Shown here piece after piece: positions 24,362-35,525 of a DNA stretch of 64,000 nucleotides. The notes under the pieces were generated by a model, which saw only the letters and a program-made list of their open reading frames with translations, was not told the DNA's origin and ran no database searches. This DNA comes from Acidimicrobiaceae bacterium. GTDB taxonomy: Bacteria; Actinomycetota; Acidimicrobiia; Acidimicrobiales; Ilumatobacteraceae. The stretch lies in contig JACJWG010000003.1 of assembly GCA_020637235.1 (NCBI GenBank), forward strand, positions 1-64,000. Direction: 5' to 3'. Each line of letters starts with the position of its first letter. Within the stretch, counting starts at the first letter, position 1. The position numbers were made by a program, and so were the translations under genes.

Positions 24362-25318
24362 ATGACGAACGTATGGGTCTTCGCTCAGGAAGCGGCCGGC
24401 GCGCCCACCTCGGGCACCCTCGAACTGCTCACCAAGGCCCGCGCGCTGGGCACCGTCACCGCCTTCGTCGGCGGCGATGCCTCGGCGATCGCCGGCGCGC
24501 TCGGTGACTACGGCGCCACCAAGGTGTACGCGACCGGTGATCTCGGCGGCAAGCTGCCAGGTGTCGCCGTGGCCGCGGCGATGAAGGCCGTCATCGACGG
24601 CGGCGACTCGCCCGACCTCATCCTGTTCCCGCAGAACTACGCGGGACGCGACGTGGTGTCGCGCCTGTCGGTCAAGCTCGACCGCACGGTGCTCACCAAC
24701 AACGTCGACGTCGCCGTCGACGGTGACGCGGTGTCGGTCACCACCCCGATCTTCGGTGGCAACACCCTGGTCACCACCAAGTTCTCGGGTGCGGCGCCCT
24801 ACCTCGCGACCTTCCGCCCGAAGAGCTTCGCGGCCGAGGCCGCCGGTGGCGGTGCGGCCGACGTGGTCGCGGCGCCGGTGCCCGAGCTCGGTGCGACGGG
24901 TGCCGCCTCGGTGACCGCGGTCCACGTCGAGGCGAGCACGGGTCCGAAGCTCGACGAGGCCGCCGTCGTGGTCTCGGGTGGCCGCGGCCTCGGCGAAGCC
25001 GACAAGTACCAGCTGGTCGAAGAGCTCGCCAAGCTGCTGAAGGGTGCGCCGGGTGCGTCGCGAGCGATCGTCGACGCCGGATGGGTGCCCTACAGCTACC
25101 AGGTGGGCCAGACCGGCAAGGTCGTGAAGCCGGGTGTGTACATCGCCGCCGGCATCTCGGGCGCCACCCAGCACATGGTGGGCATGAAGGGCTCGAAGAA
25201 CATCATCGCGATCAACAAGGACAAGGAAGCCCCGATCTTCGGCATCGCCGATCTCGGCATCGTGGGCGACGTCCACAAGGTGCTCCCGAAGCTGATCGAG
25301 GCGCTGCAGTCGCGCTGA
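24362..25318 (+). CDS. etfA: Electron transfer flavoprotein alpha subunit
   Basis: This 318-residue EtfA has the C-terminal FAD-binding domain: VVSGGRGLGEADKYQLVEELA (about residues 203-223), SRAIVDAGWVPYSYQVGQTGKVVKP (about 234-258) and the closing FGIADLGIVGDVHKVLPKL. An AAAGGA ribosome site lies about nine bases before the ATG. It forms an operon with etfB, ends before a terminator hairpin, and probably serves the acyl-CoA dehydrogenase found elsewhere in the window among others. Confidence 0.95.
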   Translation: MTNVWVFAQEAAGAPTSGTLELLTKARALGTVTAFVGGDASAIAGALGDYGATKVYATGDLGGKLPGVAVAAAMKAVIDGGDSPDLILFPQNYAGRDVVSRLSVKLDRTVLTNNVDVAVDGDAVSVTTPIFGGNTLVTTKFSGAAPYLATFRPKSFAAEAAGGGAADVVAAPVPELGATGAASVTAVHVEASTGPKLDEAAVVVSGGRGLGEADKYQLVEELAKLLKGAPGASRAIVDAGWVPYSYQVGQTGKVVKPGVYIAAGISGATQHMVGMKGSKNIIAINKDKEAPIFGIADLGIVGDVHKVLPKLIEALQSR

Positions 25319-25348
25319 GCTCCGGCTCACCACACGACGTCGATCGAC

Positions 25349-25370
25349 GGGGCGGCCGCGAGGCCGCCCC
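25349..25370 (+). terminator. Terminator hairpin after etfA
   Basis: GGGGCGGCC pairs with GGCCGCCCC around a GCGA tetraloop, 30 bases after the etfA stop. Confidence 0.8.
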
Positions 25371-25376
25371 GTTGCG

Positions 25377-25532
25377 CGTGGTTCGTGAGCCGGATGCGCA
25401 CCGGCAGCGCACGCCGCTCACGAAAGGGCGTGGTTCGTGAGCCGGATGCGCACGGGCTGCGCATCTCGCTCACGAAGTGGCGTGGTTCGTGAGCCGGATG
25501 CGCACGGGCTGCGCATGCTGCTCACGAAGTGG
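25377..25532. repeat. Three tandem 52-bp palindromic units
   Basis: Units start at 25377, 25429 and 25481. Each holds an outer inverted repeat TTCGTGAGC/GCTCACGAA and an inner one ATGCGCA/TGCGCAT, so each folds into a nested hairpin of about 40 bases. Units 2 and 3 differ only near the inner loop, while unit 1 is more diverged. The last unit ends at the stop codon of the convergent gene at 25533. The GTGAGC...ATGCGC core recurs in the hairpin at 58469-58515. Confidence 0.85.
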
Positions 25533-26570
25533 TCAGTGGGCGTCGTGGGCGCTGATCGCCCAGGCGAGGCCCTCGACCGGATCGTCGATCGCGAGTTGGA
25601 GTTCCCAGCCGAGCGCTGGTTCCCCGGCGTCCCACCACCACCAGCCGAGCTCGCCGGCGAGTTCGCCGAGATCGTCGGGATCGACCGGCCACTCGTCGCA
25701 CACGTCGCCGAGCGCGGCGAGCACCCACCAGGCACCGAACCGCCCGATCGCGCCGCCCCGACGTCGGCCGTGGGCCCCACCGCTCGAACCGGCCCAGGCG
25801 AGCCAGGCGAGGGCATCGCCGGCGGCGAGGGGCGCCACGCGAGCGTGCACGATGCCGAGGGTCGCGAGCGCATCGGCGACGCCGCCCTCGACGCACACCA
25901 CCTCGACCCGGCCGTTCGACGACGCAGTCCACGGTTCGAGCAGTTGCCGTACCGCCGAGGTCACCTCGTCGCGGTGTCCGTCGCCGTCGCCATCGCCATC
26001 GCCATCGCCGATGCGCGTCCGCACCGTGCCGTCGATCACCCGGAACCGCTCGGCCGGCGGCCGCGGTGGTGCCGGCGCGTCGACCCCGTCGTCGCCATAG
26101 GTGGCGAGCGCGTAGCGGGGTTCCCACGGCTGCAGGGCGAAGGGCAGGTCGAGCACGTCGACGAGGCCATCGGCATCGACCGCCTCGCCGCGCATCGCCC
26201 GCTCGTGGGCGACGAAGCCGAGCCGCGGCCCGCCGGGGAGGAACGACCGGAGCTCGGCCAGGGTGTGCTGCTGGGCGACGACCTCGGTGAGCGGGCCGAT
26301 GGTGAACCGGCCGCTGTCCTCGTCGAGCACCTGCGCTGCCCACTCGGCCGGCGCCCAGAGGGCCAGCCGGTACTCGGCCAGTGTGGCCGCAGGCCACAGT
26401 TGCCGTCCGGTGAGCACGGCGTGACGGGCGCGGTCACGAACGCGCAGCAGCCCCGCCCAGTCGCGGCCGGCGCTCATCGAGTCGATCAGCCGCACGAGCC
26501 CGTCGAGGTCGGCTCGGTGCACCAGCACGTCGACCTCGTCGACCTCGTCGCGGTCGAGGTCGTCGCTCAC
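25533..26570 (-). CDS. Hypothetical protein downstream of the SCO1664-family gene
   Basis: This 345-residue protein starts at a GTG overlapping the stop of the upstream gene (GTGA). I recognise no domain. The N-terminus is acidic and helical. Residues 170-260 include a run of alternating Gly-Asp (GDGDGDGDGDG, from a CATCGC-type repeat near 25990) that looks like a flexible linker. The C-terminal third is Trp-rich with two small Ala/Gly-rich segments (LAWLAWAG; FGAWWVLAALGD). There is no signal peptide or clear membrane segment. Coupled translation suggests it works with the SCO1664-family kinase-like protein. Confidence 0.7.
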   Translation of the reverse strand: MSDDLDRDEVDEVDVLVHRADLDGLVRLIDSMSAGRDWAGLLRVRDRARHAVLTGRQLWPAATLAEYRLALWAPAEWAAQVLDEDSGRFTIGPLTEVVAQQHTLAELRSFLPGGPRLGFVAHERAMRGEAVDADGLVDVLDLPFALQPWEPRYALATYGDDGVDAPAPPRPPAERFRVIDGTVRTRIGDGDGDGDGDGHRDEVTSAVRQLLEPWTASSNGRVEVVCVEGGVADALATLGIVHARVAPLAAGDALAWLAWAGSSGGAHGRRRGGAIGRFGAWWVLAALGDVCDEWPVDPDDLGELAGELGWWWWDAGEPALGWELQLAIDDPVEGLAWAISAHDAH

Positions 26571-27298
26571 ACGAGTGGCCAGGGGTAGCGGCGGCCGCTG
26601 TGGTCCGCCGGCAGCACGGGGTGGTCGACGATCCACTGCGCCCGCTCCTGCATCGCCACCACCTCGTCGTCGGCGAGCAACGCTGCGAGCTGCAACGGCG
26701 GCGCGGTGGCGATCTGCGCGAGCGCGGTGAGCAGCTCGGGCGCGACCGGATCGCCGGCGAAGTCCCACACCACCGTGCGCAACTTGAACTCGGCTGCGAA
26801 GCAGAGCCCGTGGTCGATGCCCCAGGTGTGGTCGTCGTGGTCGATCAGCACGTGGCCGCTCTTGCGGTCGGTGTTGTTGGCGACCAGGTCGAACACGGCG
26901 ATGCGGCGCAGGTCGTCGTACAGATCGGGCCGGGTCTCGTGGAGGGTGAAGTAGTGCTGCTGGTGGTCGGCGTCGACGAACCACTGCACGCTGCCCTCGC
27001 CGAGGGGACCGTCGCGGATGACCGTCGGGGGCACGAGGTCGATGCCCATCGCCTCGCTCAAGTGGTAGGCGGCCAGCTCGCGGCGGTGCAACCCCGGCTC
27101 GAAGTCCCACAGCGGCCGCTCACCGCGCAGCGGCTTGTAGATGCCTTGTGCCCGACGCTCGTCGAGACACAGGTTCACGAGGAACGTGGCGTTGCTGCTC
27201 CAGGGCATCCGGCCCTCGATGTCGAGATCGCCGTCGGCGAGCAGGGCCAGCTGCGCTCGCCGCTCGACGGGTCCGCCGGCCCCGGGGTGGTCGGTCAT
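26567..27298 (-). CDS. SCO1664-family (PI3/4-kinase-like) protein
   Basis: This 243-residue protein of the actinobacterial SCO1664 family is distantly related to phosphatidylinositol 3/4-kinases. Features include SNATFLVNL, a lysine in GIYKPLRGERPLWDF (about residues 53-67), VFDLVANNTDRKSGHVLI (catalytic-loop-like, about 145-162) and WGIDHGLCF (metal-binding-like DHG). Kinase activity has not been shown for the family as far as I know. It is usually found, as here, beside DUF3090 and a MSMEG_4193-type phosphatase. The ATG at 27298 was chosen because homology begins near it. Confidence 0.88.
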   Translation of the reverse strand: MTDHPGAGGPVERRAQLALLADGDLDIEGRMPWSSNATFLVNLCLDERRAQGIYKPLRGERPLWDFEPGLHRRELAAYHLSEAMGIDLVPPTVIRDGPLGEGSVQWFVDADHQQHYFTLHETRPDLYDDLRRIAVFDLVANNTDRKSGHVLIDHDDHTWGIDHGLCFAAEFKLRTVVWDFAGDPVAPELLTALAQIATAPPLQLAALLADDEVVAMQERAQWIVDHPVLPADHSGRRYPWPLV

Positions 27299-27309
27299 GG
27301 TGCGCGGGC

Positions 27310-27822
27310 TCAGTTCATCCGCGGGCAGATGTGCCCGTCGGGATCCATCGGCAGGCTGCACCACATGCACGGCGGCCGGCCAGCGGCCACGAGGGAGTCG
27401 GCCTGCTCGCAGAAGGCCTGTACCTGGCCCCTCGTGAGGAACACCCGTACCCGTCCACGATCCTCGAGTGCCTCGAGGTCGGGCTCACCCTCGTCGTCGA
27501 CGGGCACGAACTCGTCGAGCTGCACCAGCACCCGATCGGTGCTCCGTTCGTACCCGAGGCCGATCGCCCCGAGCACGAAGGCGGGCTCCATCGGCGCCGT
27601 CAGCTCCATCGCCGCGGGCATCGGCTTGTCGTCGGGTGGTGGCAGGTCGTTCAGCACGGCGCGCAGGTGCTCGGCCATCGCGGCGGCCTGCTGCTTCTCG
27701 CACTTCACCGTCACGCGTTCACCCGCGTGGCGGGCCTGCAGGAAGAACACGCGTTGCCCCGGCCGGCCCACGGTGCCGACCGTGAAGGCGTCGACGGTGT
27801 CGAACTCGTACGACAGACCCAT
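27310..27822 (-). CDS. DUF3090 family protein
   Basis: This 170-residue protein of the DUF3090 family has an N-terminal beta-rich part (FDTVDAFTVGTVGRPGQRVFFLQA) and a C-terminal zinc-ribbon-like cysteine cluster (PCMWCSLPMDPDGHICPRMN; CxxC...HxC). It is typically encoded between the SCO1664-family and MSMEG_4193-family genes in actinobacteria, as seen here. Function unknown. Confidence 0.9.
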   Translation of the reverse strand: MGLSYEFDTVDAFTVGTVGRPGQRVFFLQARHAGERVTVKCEKQQAAAMAEHLRAVLNDLPPPDDKPMPAAMELTAPMEPAFVLGAIGLGYERSTDRVLVQLDEFVPVDDEGEPDLEALEDRGRVRVFLTRGQVQAFCEQADSLVAAGRPPCMWCSLPMDPDGHICPRMN

Positions 27823-27834
27823 CGCCGCGTCAGC

Positions 27835-28488
27835 TCACGAGGGCTGCAGCTCGGCCAGCGAGCCGCCGGTGGAGTTGACGGTCAGCACGATCGGCGCGCC
27901 GGCGCCGTACGCGATCGCCGAGACCCCGCACGTGCTGATGACGATCCGCTGGAACAGATCGATGTGCGTGCCCATCGCGTGGGCGACGGCGGCCTTGATC
28001 GGATCGGCGTGCGACACCAGCACGATCGTCCCACCCGGGTGCTGCGCCCGGAGACGGTCGATCGTGCTCACCATGCGCGTCTGCATCGCGGTGAAGCTCT
28101 CGCCGCCCGGAAAGGTGAACGTGCTCGGCGCACGCTGCACCGTGCCCCACTCGGGCAGCTTCATCAACCGCTTCAGTTCGGCGCCGGTCCACTCGCCGAA
28201 GTCGCATTCCAGCAGGCCCTTGTCGACCCGCACCTTCAGGCCGCGCGCCGCGGCGATGGGTGCGGCCGTCTCCCGGGCACGTTCGAGCGGCGAGGCGTAC
28301 ACCGCGTCGACCGACCGGAGCGCAGCGATGCGCTCGCCGGCGCGTCGGGCCTCGTCGAGGCCGACTTCGGCGAGGTGGAGGCCCGGTGCCCGGCCGGGCA
28401 GCAGCGTGCCGGTCGTCGGCGTCCGGCCGTGGCGGACCAGCAGCACCAGGGTGCCGCGGGGCGGGGCGGGGGTCGTCGTTCGCGCCAT
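27835..28488 (-). CDS. MSMEG_4193-family histidine phosphatase
   Basis: This is a 217-residue phosphoglycerate mutase-like protein with catalytic LLVRHGRTPTTG near residue 20, YASPLERARETA near 65 and VSHADPIK near 160. The start could also be a GTG three codons upstream at 28497. The MSMEG_4193 branch always accompanies DUF3090 and SCO1664-family proteins in a conserved actinobacterial unit whose joint role is unknown. The gap to DUF3090 is 12 bases, indicating one operon. Confidence 0.9.
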   Translation of the reverse strand: MARTTTPAPPRGTLVLLVRHGRTPTTGTLLPGRAPGLHLAEVGLDEARRAGERIAALRSVDAVYASPLERARETAAPIAAARGLKVRVDKGLLECDFGEWTGAELKRLMKLPEWGTVQRAPSTFTFPGGESFTAMQTRMVSTIDRLRAQHPGGTIVLVSHADPIKAAVAHAMGTHIDLFQRIVISTCGVSAIAYGAGAPIVLTVNSTGGSLAELQPS

Positions 28489-28507
28489 CTCGCCCACGAA
28501 ACCTAAC

Positions 28508-29197
28508 GTGCCCGACGTGGATTCGCTCGACCGACTCCGTGCCGAGGTGTGCGACTGCCATCGGTGCCCACGGCTCGTCTCGTGGCGCGAGCAGGTGGCC
28601 GTCGAGAAGCGGGCCAGCTACCGCGACCAGATCTACTGGGGTCGACCGGTGCCGGGATTCGGTGACCAGCGTGCGCGCGTCCTCGTGCTCGGCCTCGCTC
28701 CGGCGGCTCACGGAGCCAACCGAACCGGACGCGTGTTCACCGGCGACCGTTCCGGCGACTGGCTCTTCCGGTCGATGCACCGCGCCGGTCTCGCCAACCA
28801 ACCGGTGTCGGTGTCGGCCGACGACGGACTGCGGCTCCGTGACGCCTGGGTGACCGCGGCCGTGAAGTGCGCGCCGCCGGACAACAAGCCGCTCCCCGAC
28901 GAACGTGACGCGTGCCGTCCGTTCGTGCGTCGTGAGCTCGCGCTGCTCGAGCGCGTGGAGGTGGTGGTGTGCCTCGGCGCGTTCGCCTACGCGGCGGCGT
29001 GTGTCGAGTTCGGCGTGCGACCGCGACCGAGGTTCGGACACCTCGCCGAGATCGCCACGCCCGCGGGCGGCCCCACGCTCGTGTGCTCGTTCCACCCGAG
29101 CCAGCAGAACACCTTCACGGGCCGGCTGACGGAGGACATGCTCGACGCGGTGTTCCACCGCGCGGTCGAGCTCGCCCGTCAGCGGCGGAGGAGCTGA
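28508..29197 (+). CDS. udgB: Family 5 uracil-DNA glycosylase (UdgB)
   Basis: This is a 229-residue Fe-S-containing uracil-DNA glycosylase that removes uracil and some oxidised or deaminated bases. Cysteines for the [4Fe-4S] cluster are in EVCDCHRCPRL (near residue 15) and AAVKCAPP. The active-site block GLAPAAHGANRTGRVFTGD (about 65-83) has the alanine-rich motif of family 5, and the histidine motif SFHPSQQNTF is near 195. The start is the GTG at 28508 (another GTG is three codons inside). Its end overlaps the convergent peptidase gene by 19 bases. Confidence 0.93.
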   Translation: MPDVDSLDRLRAEVCDCHRCPRLVSWREQVAVEKRASYRDQIYWGRPVPGFGDQRARVLVLGLAPAAHGANRTGRVFTGDRSGDWLFRSMHRAGLANQPVSVSADDGLRLRDAWVTAAVKCAPPDNKPLPDERDACRPFVRRELALLERVEVVVCLGAFAYAAACVEFGVRPRPRFGHLAEIATPAGGPTLVCSFHPSQQNTFTGRLTEDMLDAVFHRAVELARQRRRS

Positions 29198-30303
29198 AGC
29201 ACCCGTTCGACGGGCAGCCCGGGTGCGACGTGGCCGTCGACCCCGACGACGGTGTCGGCGACGAAGAGCGCGTCGGCGACCGACTCCTCGGTCGCGTCCA
29301 CCACGGCCGTGAACACCGCGTCCAGCTCGCCGTCGCCGAGCAACTCCACCCTGACACGGCCGCGCTGGCGGCGATCCGTGCGATGGGTCGTCGACACGGC
29401 GCAGAAGATGTCGCCGCTGCCGTGGTGGGCGACGCTGCCCGTCCGGGCGAGGCCGAGCCCGACGCGGCGGGCCACTCGCTCGAGCTGGCGCGCATCGAGC
29501 GGCGCATCGGTCATCACGACGCCGAGGCAACTGCCCCCGGTGTCCAGGGTCGGTGCGACGCCGCCGACCGCGGCGGTGTCGGGCCGGTCGCGATGCAGTG
29601 CCTCACCGACGTGCGCGCCGCCGAGGCGCAGCAGACGCGAACCGCCGAAGTTGCAGAGCAACAGCACCCCGACGGTGCCCACCCCGTCGATCACGCGTGA
29701 GGCCGTGCCGATCCCGGCCTTGTGGCCCATCGTCACCATGCCCGCACCGGCACCGACCACGCCGGCCGCCACGGGTCCGTCGCTCGCGAGGTCGAGCGCA
29801 CGTCGCACGTGGTCGGTCGTCACCCATCGCCGGTACATGTCGTCGAGCCACGAGTCGTCGCATTCGCCGACGACCGGGATCACCACCTCGTCGGCTCCGG
29901 CGGCGAACATCGCGTCGACGACGGCGTCGTACGCGCGGCCGACCGCCGAGGTGCTCGTGAGCACGATCGGGGTCTCGACGATGCCCCACTCGCGTATCTC
30001 GACGGACCCGGTGAGCTCGCCGGCGCCGTTCAGCACCGCCGACGCCGCAGCCATCGGGCGCCGGAACAGCGCGCCGAGGTCGTCGGGCACGATCGCGGTG
30101 ACGCCGGTTCGAGCCACCGGTTCGTGCCGTGCCGGATCGCCGGCCCACACGGTGACATGGCCGACACGCACCCCCGGCACGTCGGTGATCGCATCGTGCG
30201 GGCCCACCGGGAGCTCCCCGAACGCGAGCCCGAGGTCGCGAGCCCGAGGTCGTGGTGGCGGCGGGGTCGTGGTGGGGACGGCGAGCGGGTGGTCGGCGGT
30301 CAC
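29179..30303 (-). CDS. P1-family (DmpA-like) N-terminal nucleophile aminopeptidase
   Basis: This 374-residue homolog of L-aminopeptidase/D-esterase DmpA is the kind of enzyme that self-cleaves before a serine. The early block ITDVPGVRVGHVTVW is at residues 39-53, the substrate-pocket asparagine is in AVLNGAGELTG (near 90-100), and the cleavage site GGSCLGVVMTDAPL is near 258. The start is a GTG at 30303 with a Pro-rich leader; a later start is possible. No signal peptide is seen. Peptide or ester substrates are not predictable. Confidence 0.88.
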   Translation of the reverse strand: MTADHPLAVPTTTPPPPRPRARDLGLAFGELPVGPHDAITDVPGVRVGHVTVWAGDPARHEPVARTGVTAIVPDDLGALFRRPMAAASAVLNGAGELTGSVEIREWGIVETPIVLTSTSAVGRAYDAVVDAMFAAGADEVVIPVVGECDDSWLDDMYRRWVTTDHVRRALDLASDGPVAAGVVGAGAGMVTMGHKAGIGTASRVIDGVGTVGVLLLCNFGGSRLLRLGGAHVGEALHRDRPDTAAVGGVAPTLDTGGSCLGVVMTDAPLDARQLERVARRVGLGLARTGSVAHHGSGDIFCAVSTTHRTDRRQRGRVRVELLGDGELDAVFTAVVDATEESVADALFVADTVVGVDGHVAPGLPVERVLQLLRR

Positions 30304-30312
30304 CGCCGGAGC

Positions 30313-32274
30313 CTAGGACGGGTGCCGGTCGACGAGCTCGTGCCACCGGCGAGTCGCCACCGGCCGGCCGTCGCGCTCCACCCGCAGGACGAGCTCGACG
30401 TCGAAGGCGTTCCGATCGCCACGCACCTGCAGCTCGGCGCTCGAACGGCATCGCGTGACACCCGATCCGTCGGGCAGGTCGACCTCGAACGTGCGTCGGG
30501 CGGTGGACCAGGCCCGACCCGGATCGGCGACATCGACGCCCAGCTCCGCGGTCAGTTCGTCGGCGACGGCGGGCCGTTCGGCAATCCCGCCCGCTGCGCG
30601 CGAGCTCGTTCCGAGCTCGATCCGAGTCTGCCGAGCCACGACGTCGTACGTCCGCCGCCAGGTGGCGTCGGTGTGCCCGCTCCCGCCCGGTGCCGGCGCG
30701 AAGTGATGCCGCGAGGGCGGGAGGTCGTCCACCACCGGCAGATCGACGCGGATCGATCCGCGGTCGACGCCGAGCACGAACGGGGCTGCGGCCGGCCACC
30801 ACCGGGGCCAGTCGGCACCGGCGATCGACAGACGCACCCGGTGACCGGGAACGAACGTCCACGTGGTGGTGGCGAGGTGCACCCGCACGTCCAGCCACTC
30901 GCCGGCGGCCACCACTCGAGCCGGCTCGTCCGGGGCACCGCCCGGATCGGCGGGCCATCTCCCCGCGCACGCGAGGTCGAGCACCCCGCTGGTGATCGGC
31001 GTCGATCGGCCGTCGGGCGCGATGTCGCTCAGGGTGACCGCCACCTGGCCGACGACCTCGGACGACCGCACCCGCATCGACACGGCGGGTGCTCCCACCA
31101 GGAGCTGCGCTCGCGGGTGGACCCAATCGAACGCGAGCGACGACGCGTCGTCGACCCGATGATCGGGCGGCGTGGCAGCGGCCCAGCGATGGTCCCAGGA
31201 GCTCGGGTCGATGCCGGTCGAGCCGGTGTCGCCGCGGACGACGAGCTCGTCGACCGCAGGTCGTGGCGCCGGCACCCGCCGCACCGCCGTGGTGCACCCG
31301 ACCACGGGCCACACGTCGATGTCACGCCATCCACCCGTGGCCGCTGGGCCGCGTACGAACAGCTGACCACGGCGTGCGGCCGACGGTGGACCACCCCGCA
31401 GGTGCTGGTCGACGAATGCCGCCAGCTCCGCCACCACGTCGACGCCGATCGCGGCTGCTGCTGCGCCGATGCCGTCGGCGGTGTCGCCGCCGTCGCCGAC
31501 GACGATGCGCCACGGCACCCGCACCCGCTCGATCGTGCGGATCGTGTTGTCGCTGGCCGAACCCCGCCACCCGCCGATCAGCATGATCGGTGCCACCAGG
31601 CGCTCGAGCCCGGCGCCGTCCGGTCCGCTGCGCAGCGGACCGTCGCGCCAGTGCCGATCGAACGCGCCGTGTCGCAGGCGGTCGAGCAGCCGCGGAGCCA
31701 GCTCGGACGTGCGCTCCGCCCAGGCATCGAGCCAGTCGTGTCGCCGGTCGGGGCCGGGAGGCAATCCGTCTCGGGCGAGCTCGGCCAGCGGCTCTCCGGC
31801 GAGGTCGAGCATCGCCGGTACACCACCGAGGTGATGGCGGCCGTTGGTTGCGAGGTCGTCGGTCGCGCCGATCGCCACGACGGCCCCGAGACCGACCGAT
31901 GCGTCGGTCGCCGCCGCCAGCGCGAGCTCGCCGTCCTCACCGTGTCCGAACACGCCGACCGCGCCGGTGCTCCACGATTGTGCCGCCACCCACCGCACCA
32001 CGTCGCCCACGTCGGTCACCTCCAGACCGAGTCGGGGTGCGCGCCGTCCGCCCGATGCCCCCGTCCCTCGTCGGTCGACCCGGACGACGGCCATCCCGAA
32101 TTCGGTCGCGAGGCGCGAGGCCACCCGGTCGCCGTCGGCGCCGACGTCGTCGATCCGACGGGAGGTCGCCTCCACCAGCGCGGCGACGCGACCATCGCCG
32201 GGCGGCAGGTGCACCGTCGCGGCGAGCGGCGTGCCGTCGGCGGTGGTGATGGTGGGGCGCACGCGATGCGGCAT
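30313..32274 (-). CDS. CocE/NonD-type (X-Pro peptidase family) protein lacking the usual serine motif
   Basis: This protein of about 653 residues has an alpha/beta-hydrolase domain and a C-terminal jelly-roll domain as in CocE and X-Pro dipeptidyl-peptidases. Family motifs VVRVDRRGTGASGG (near residue 64) and DRHWRDG are clear. The nucleophile elbow, normally GxSxGG, reads GHGEDGEL near 110, so the catalytic serine seems absent. The final LSIAGADWPR and VDLPVV blocks are kept. It may be a pseudoenzyme. A GTG at 32316 is an alternative start that would overlap the upstream gene. Confidence 0.75.
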   Translation of the reverse strand: MPHRVRPTITTADGTPLAATVHLPPGDGRVAALVEATSRRIDDVGADGDRVASRLATEFGMAVVRVDRRGTGASGGRRAPRLGLEVTDVGDVVRWVAAQSWSTGAVGVFGHGEDGELALAAATDASVGLGAVVAIGATDDLATNGRHHLGGVPAMLDLAGEPLAELARDGLPPGPDRRHDWLDAWAERTSELAPRLLDRLRHGAFDRHWRDGPLRSGPDGAGLERLVAPIMLIGGWRGSASDNTIRTIERVRVPWRIVVGDGGDTADGIGAAAAAIGVDVVAELAAFVDQHLRGGPPSAARRGQLFVRGPAATGGWRDIDVWPVVGCTTAVRRVPAPRPAVDELVVRGDTGSTGIDPSSWDHRWAAATPPDHRVDDASSLAFDWVHPRAQLLVGAPAVSMRVRSSEVVGQVAVTLSDIAPDGRSTPITSGVLDLACAGRWPADPGGAPDEPARVVAAGEWLDVRVHLATTTWTFVPGHRVRLSIAGADWPRWWPAAAPFVLGVDRGSIRVDLPVVDDLPPSRHHFAPAPGGSGHTDATWRRTYDVVARQTRIELGTSSRAAGGIAERPAVADELTAELGVDVADPGRAWSTARRTFEVDLPDGSGVTRCRSSAELQVRGDRNAFDVELVLRVERDGRPVATRRWHELVDRHPS

Positions 32275-32297
32275 GCCGGTGCCGGTGCCGTGCTCCG

Positions 32298-33224
32298 TCA
32301 CCGAGGCGGTGTGCACGCGCGGTCGAGCGCCGTGCGCAGCGACGCGGCGGCCAGGGCGTTGGCGGCAGCACCGTCGTCGACGAAGTCGGCCAGCGAGAAG
32401 AAGCCGTGAAACATGCCGGCGAAGCGGACGTGGCTCGTCGCGACCCCGGCGGCCTGCAGCCGGGCCGCGTAGGCATCACCCTCGTCACGGAGCGGGTCGA
32501 ACTCGGCGGTGATCACCAACGCGGGCGGCGCCGCAGCGAGGGTGGCGTCGTCGGCGGCGAGCGGTGAGACCCGCGGATCGGTGGGTGGCGTGAGACCGCC
32601 GAGGTAGTGCTCGACGAACCACCGCATACCGGCCGCGGTGAGGAAGTAGCCGGTGCCGTTCTCCTCGTGGCTCGGCGACGAGCACGTGGCGTCCGTGACC
32701 GGGTAGACGAGCAGCTGGAACACCAGCGGCACCACACCGAGGTTCGCGATCGCCGCCGCGAGGTTGCCGCCAGCGGAGTCGCCGCCGATCGCGATCGCGT
32801 CGGCCCGGCAGCCGAGCTCGTCGGCGTGGGCGCGGGCCCAGCGAAGTGCGGCCACCCCGTCGTCCAGCGCCGCGGGGAACGGGTGCTCGGGCGCCAACCG
32901 GTAGTCGACGCTCAACACCGCGTGCCTGCTGCCCGCTGCCAGCACACGACACACCTCGTCGTGCGACTCGAGGTCGCCGATCACCCAGCCACCGCCGTGG
33001 AGATAGACCAGCAGACCGAGGCCGGGCGCATCGCTCGGTCGGTACAGACGGCACCGCACACCGTCGGCGTCGAGGTCGCGCACCTCGTGGACGGCGGTGC
33101 CGGAGGGGCGCTGCCGGGCCGCCCGGTTGGCCCGAGCCGCCTCGGGAGTCACCTGCTCGATCGGCGGGTCGCCGATCGACGCCATGAGGTCGAGCAGCGC
33201 GACGGCCTGGGGGTGCAGCGGCAT
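32298..33224 (-). CDS. HSL-family alpha/beta hydrolase (esterase/lipase)
   Basis: This is a 308-residue hormone-sensitive-lipase type esterase with the oxyanion hole motif YLHGGGWVIG (about residues 72-81), the nucleophile elbow GGDSAGGNLA (about 144-153), an acidic residue in ALVITAEFDPLRDEG (near 243) and the histidine in GMFHGFF (near 278). It is intact, unlike its neighbour. The substrate is unknown; short-chain esters are typical. The start is ATG 33224, 36 bases from the divergent E1 gene. Confidence 0.9.
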   Translation of the reverse strand: MPLHPQAVALLDLMASIGDPPIEQVTPEAARANRAARQRPSGTAVHEVRDLDADGVRCRLYRPSDAPGLGLLVYLHGGGWVIGDLESHDEVCRVLAAGSRHAVLSVDYRLAPEHPFPAALDDGVAALRWARAHADELGCRADAIAIGGDSAGGNLAAAIANLGVVPLVFQLLVYPVTDATCSSPSHEENGTGYFLTAAGMRWFVEHYLGGLTPPTDPRVSPLAADDATLAAAPPALVITAEFDPLRDEGDAYAARLQAAGVATSHVRFAGMFHGFFSLADFVDDGAAANALAAASLRTALDRACTPPR

Positions 33225-33260
33225 GAACCGCAGTGTGCCACAGCGATAGCGTGCGACGTC

Positions 33261-35521
<2,261 letters not shown>

Positions 35522-35525
<4 letters not shown>

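Noticed and set aside
25377..25532. Possible CRISPR array
   Set aside because: Units are contiguous 52-bp repeats with no unique spacers and no cas genes are nearby.
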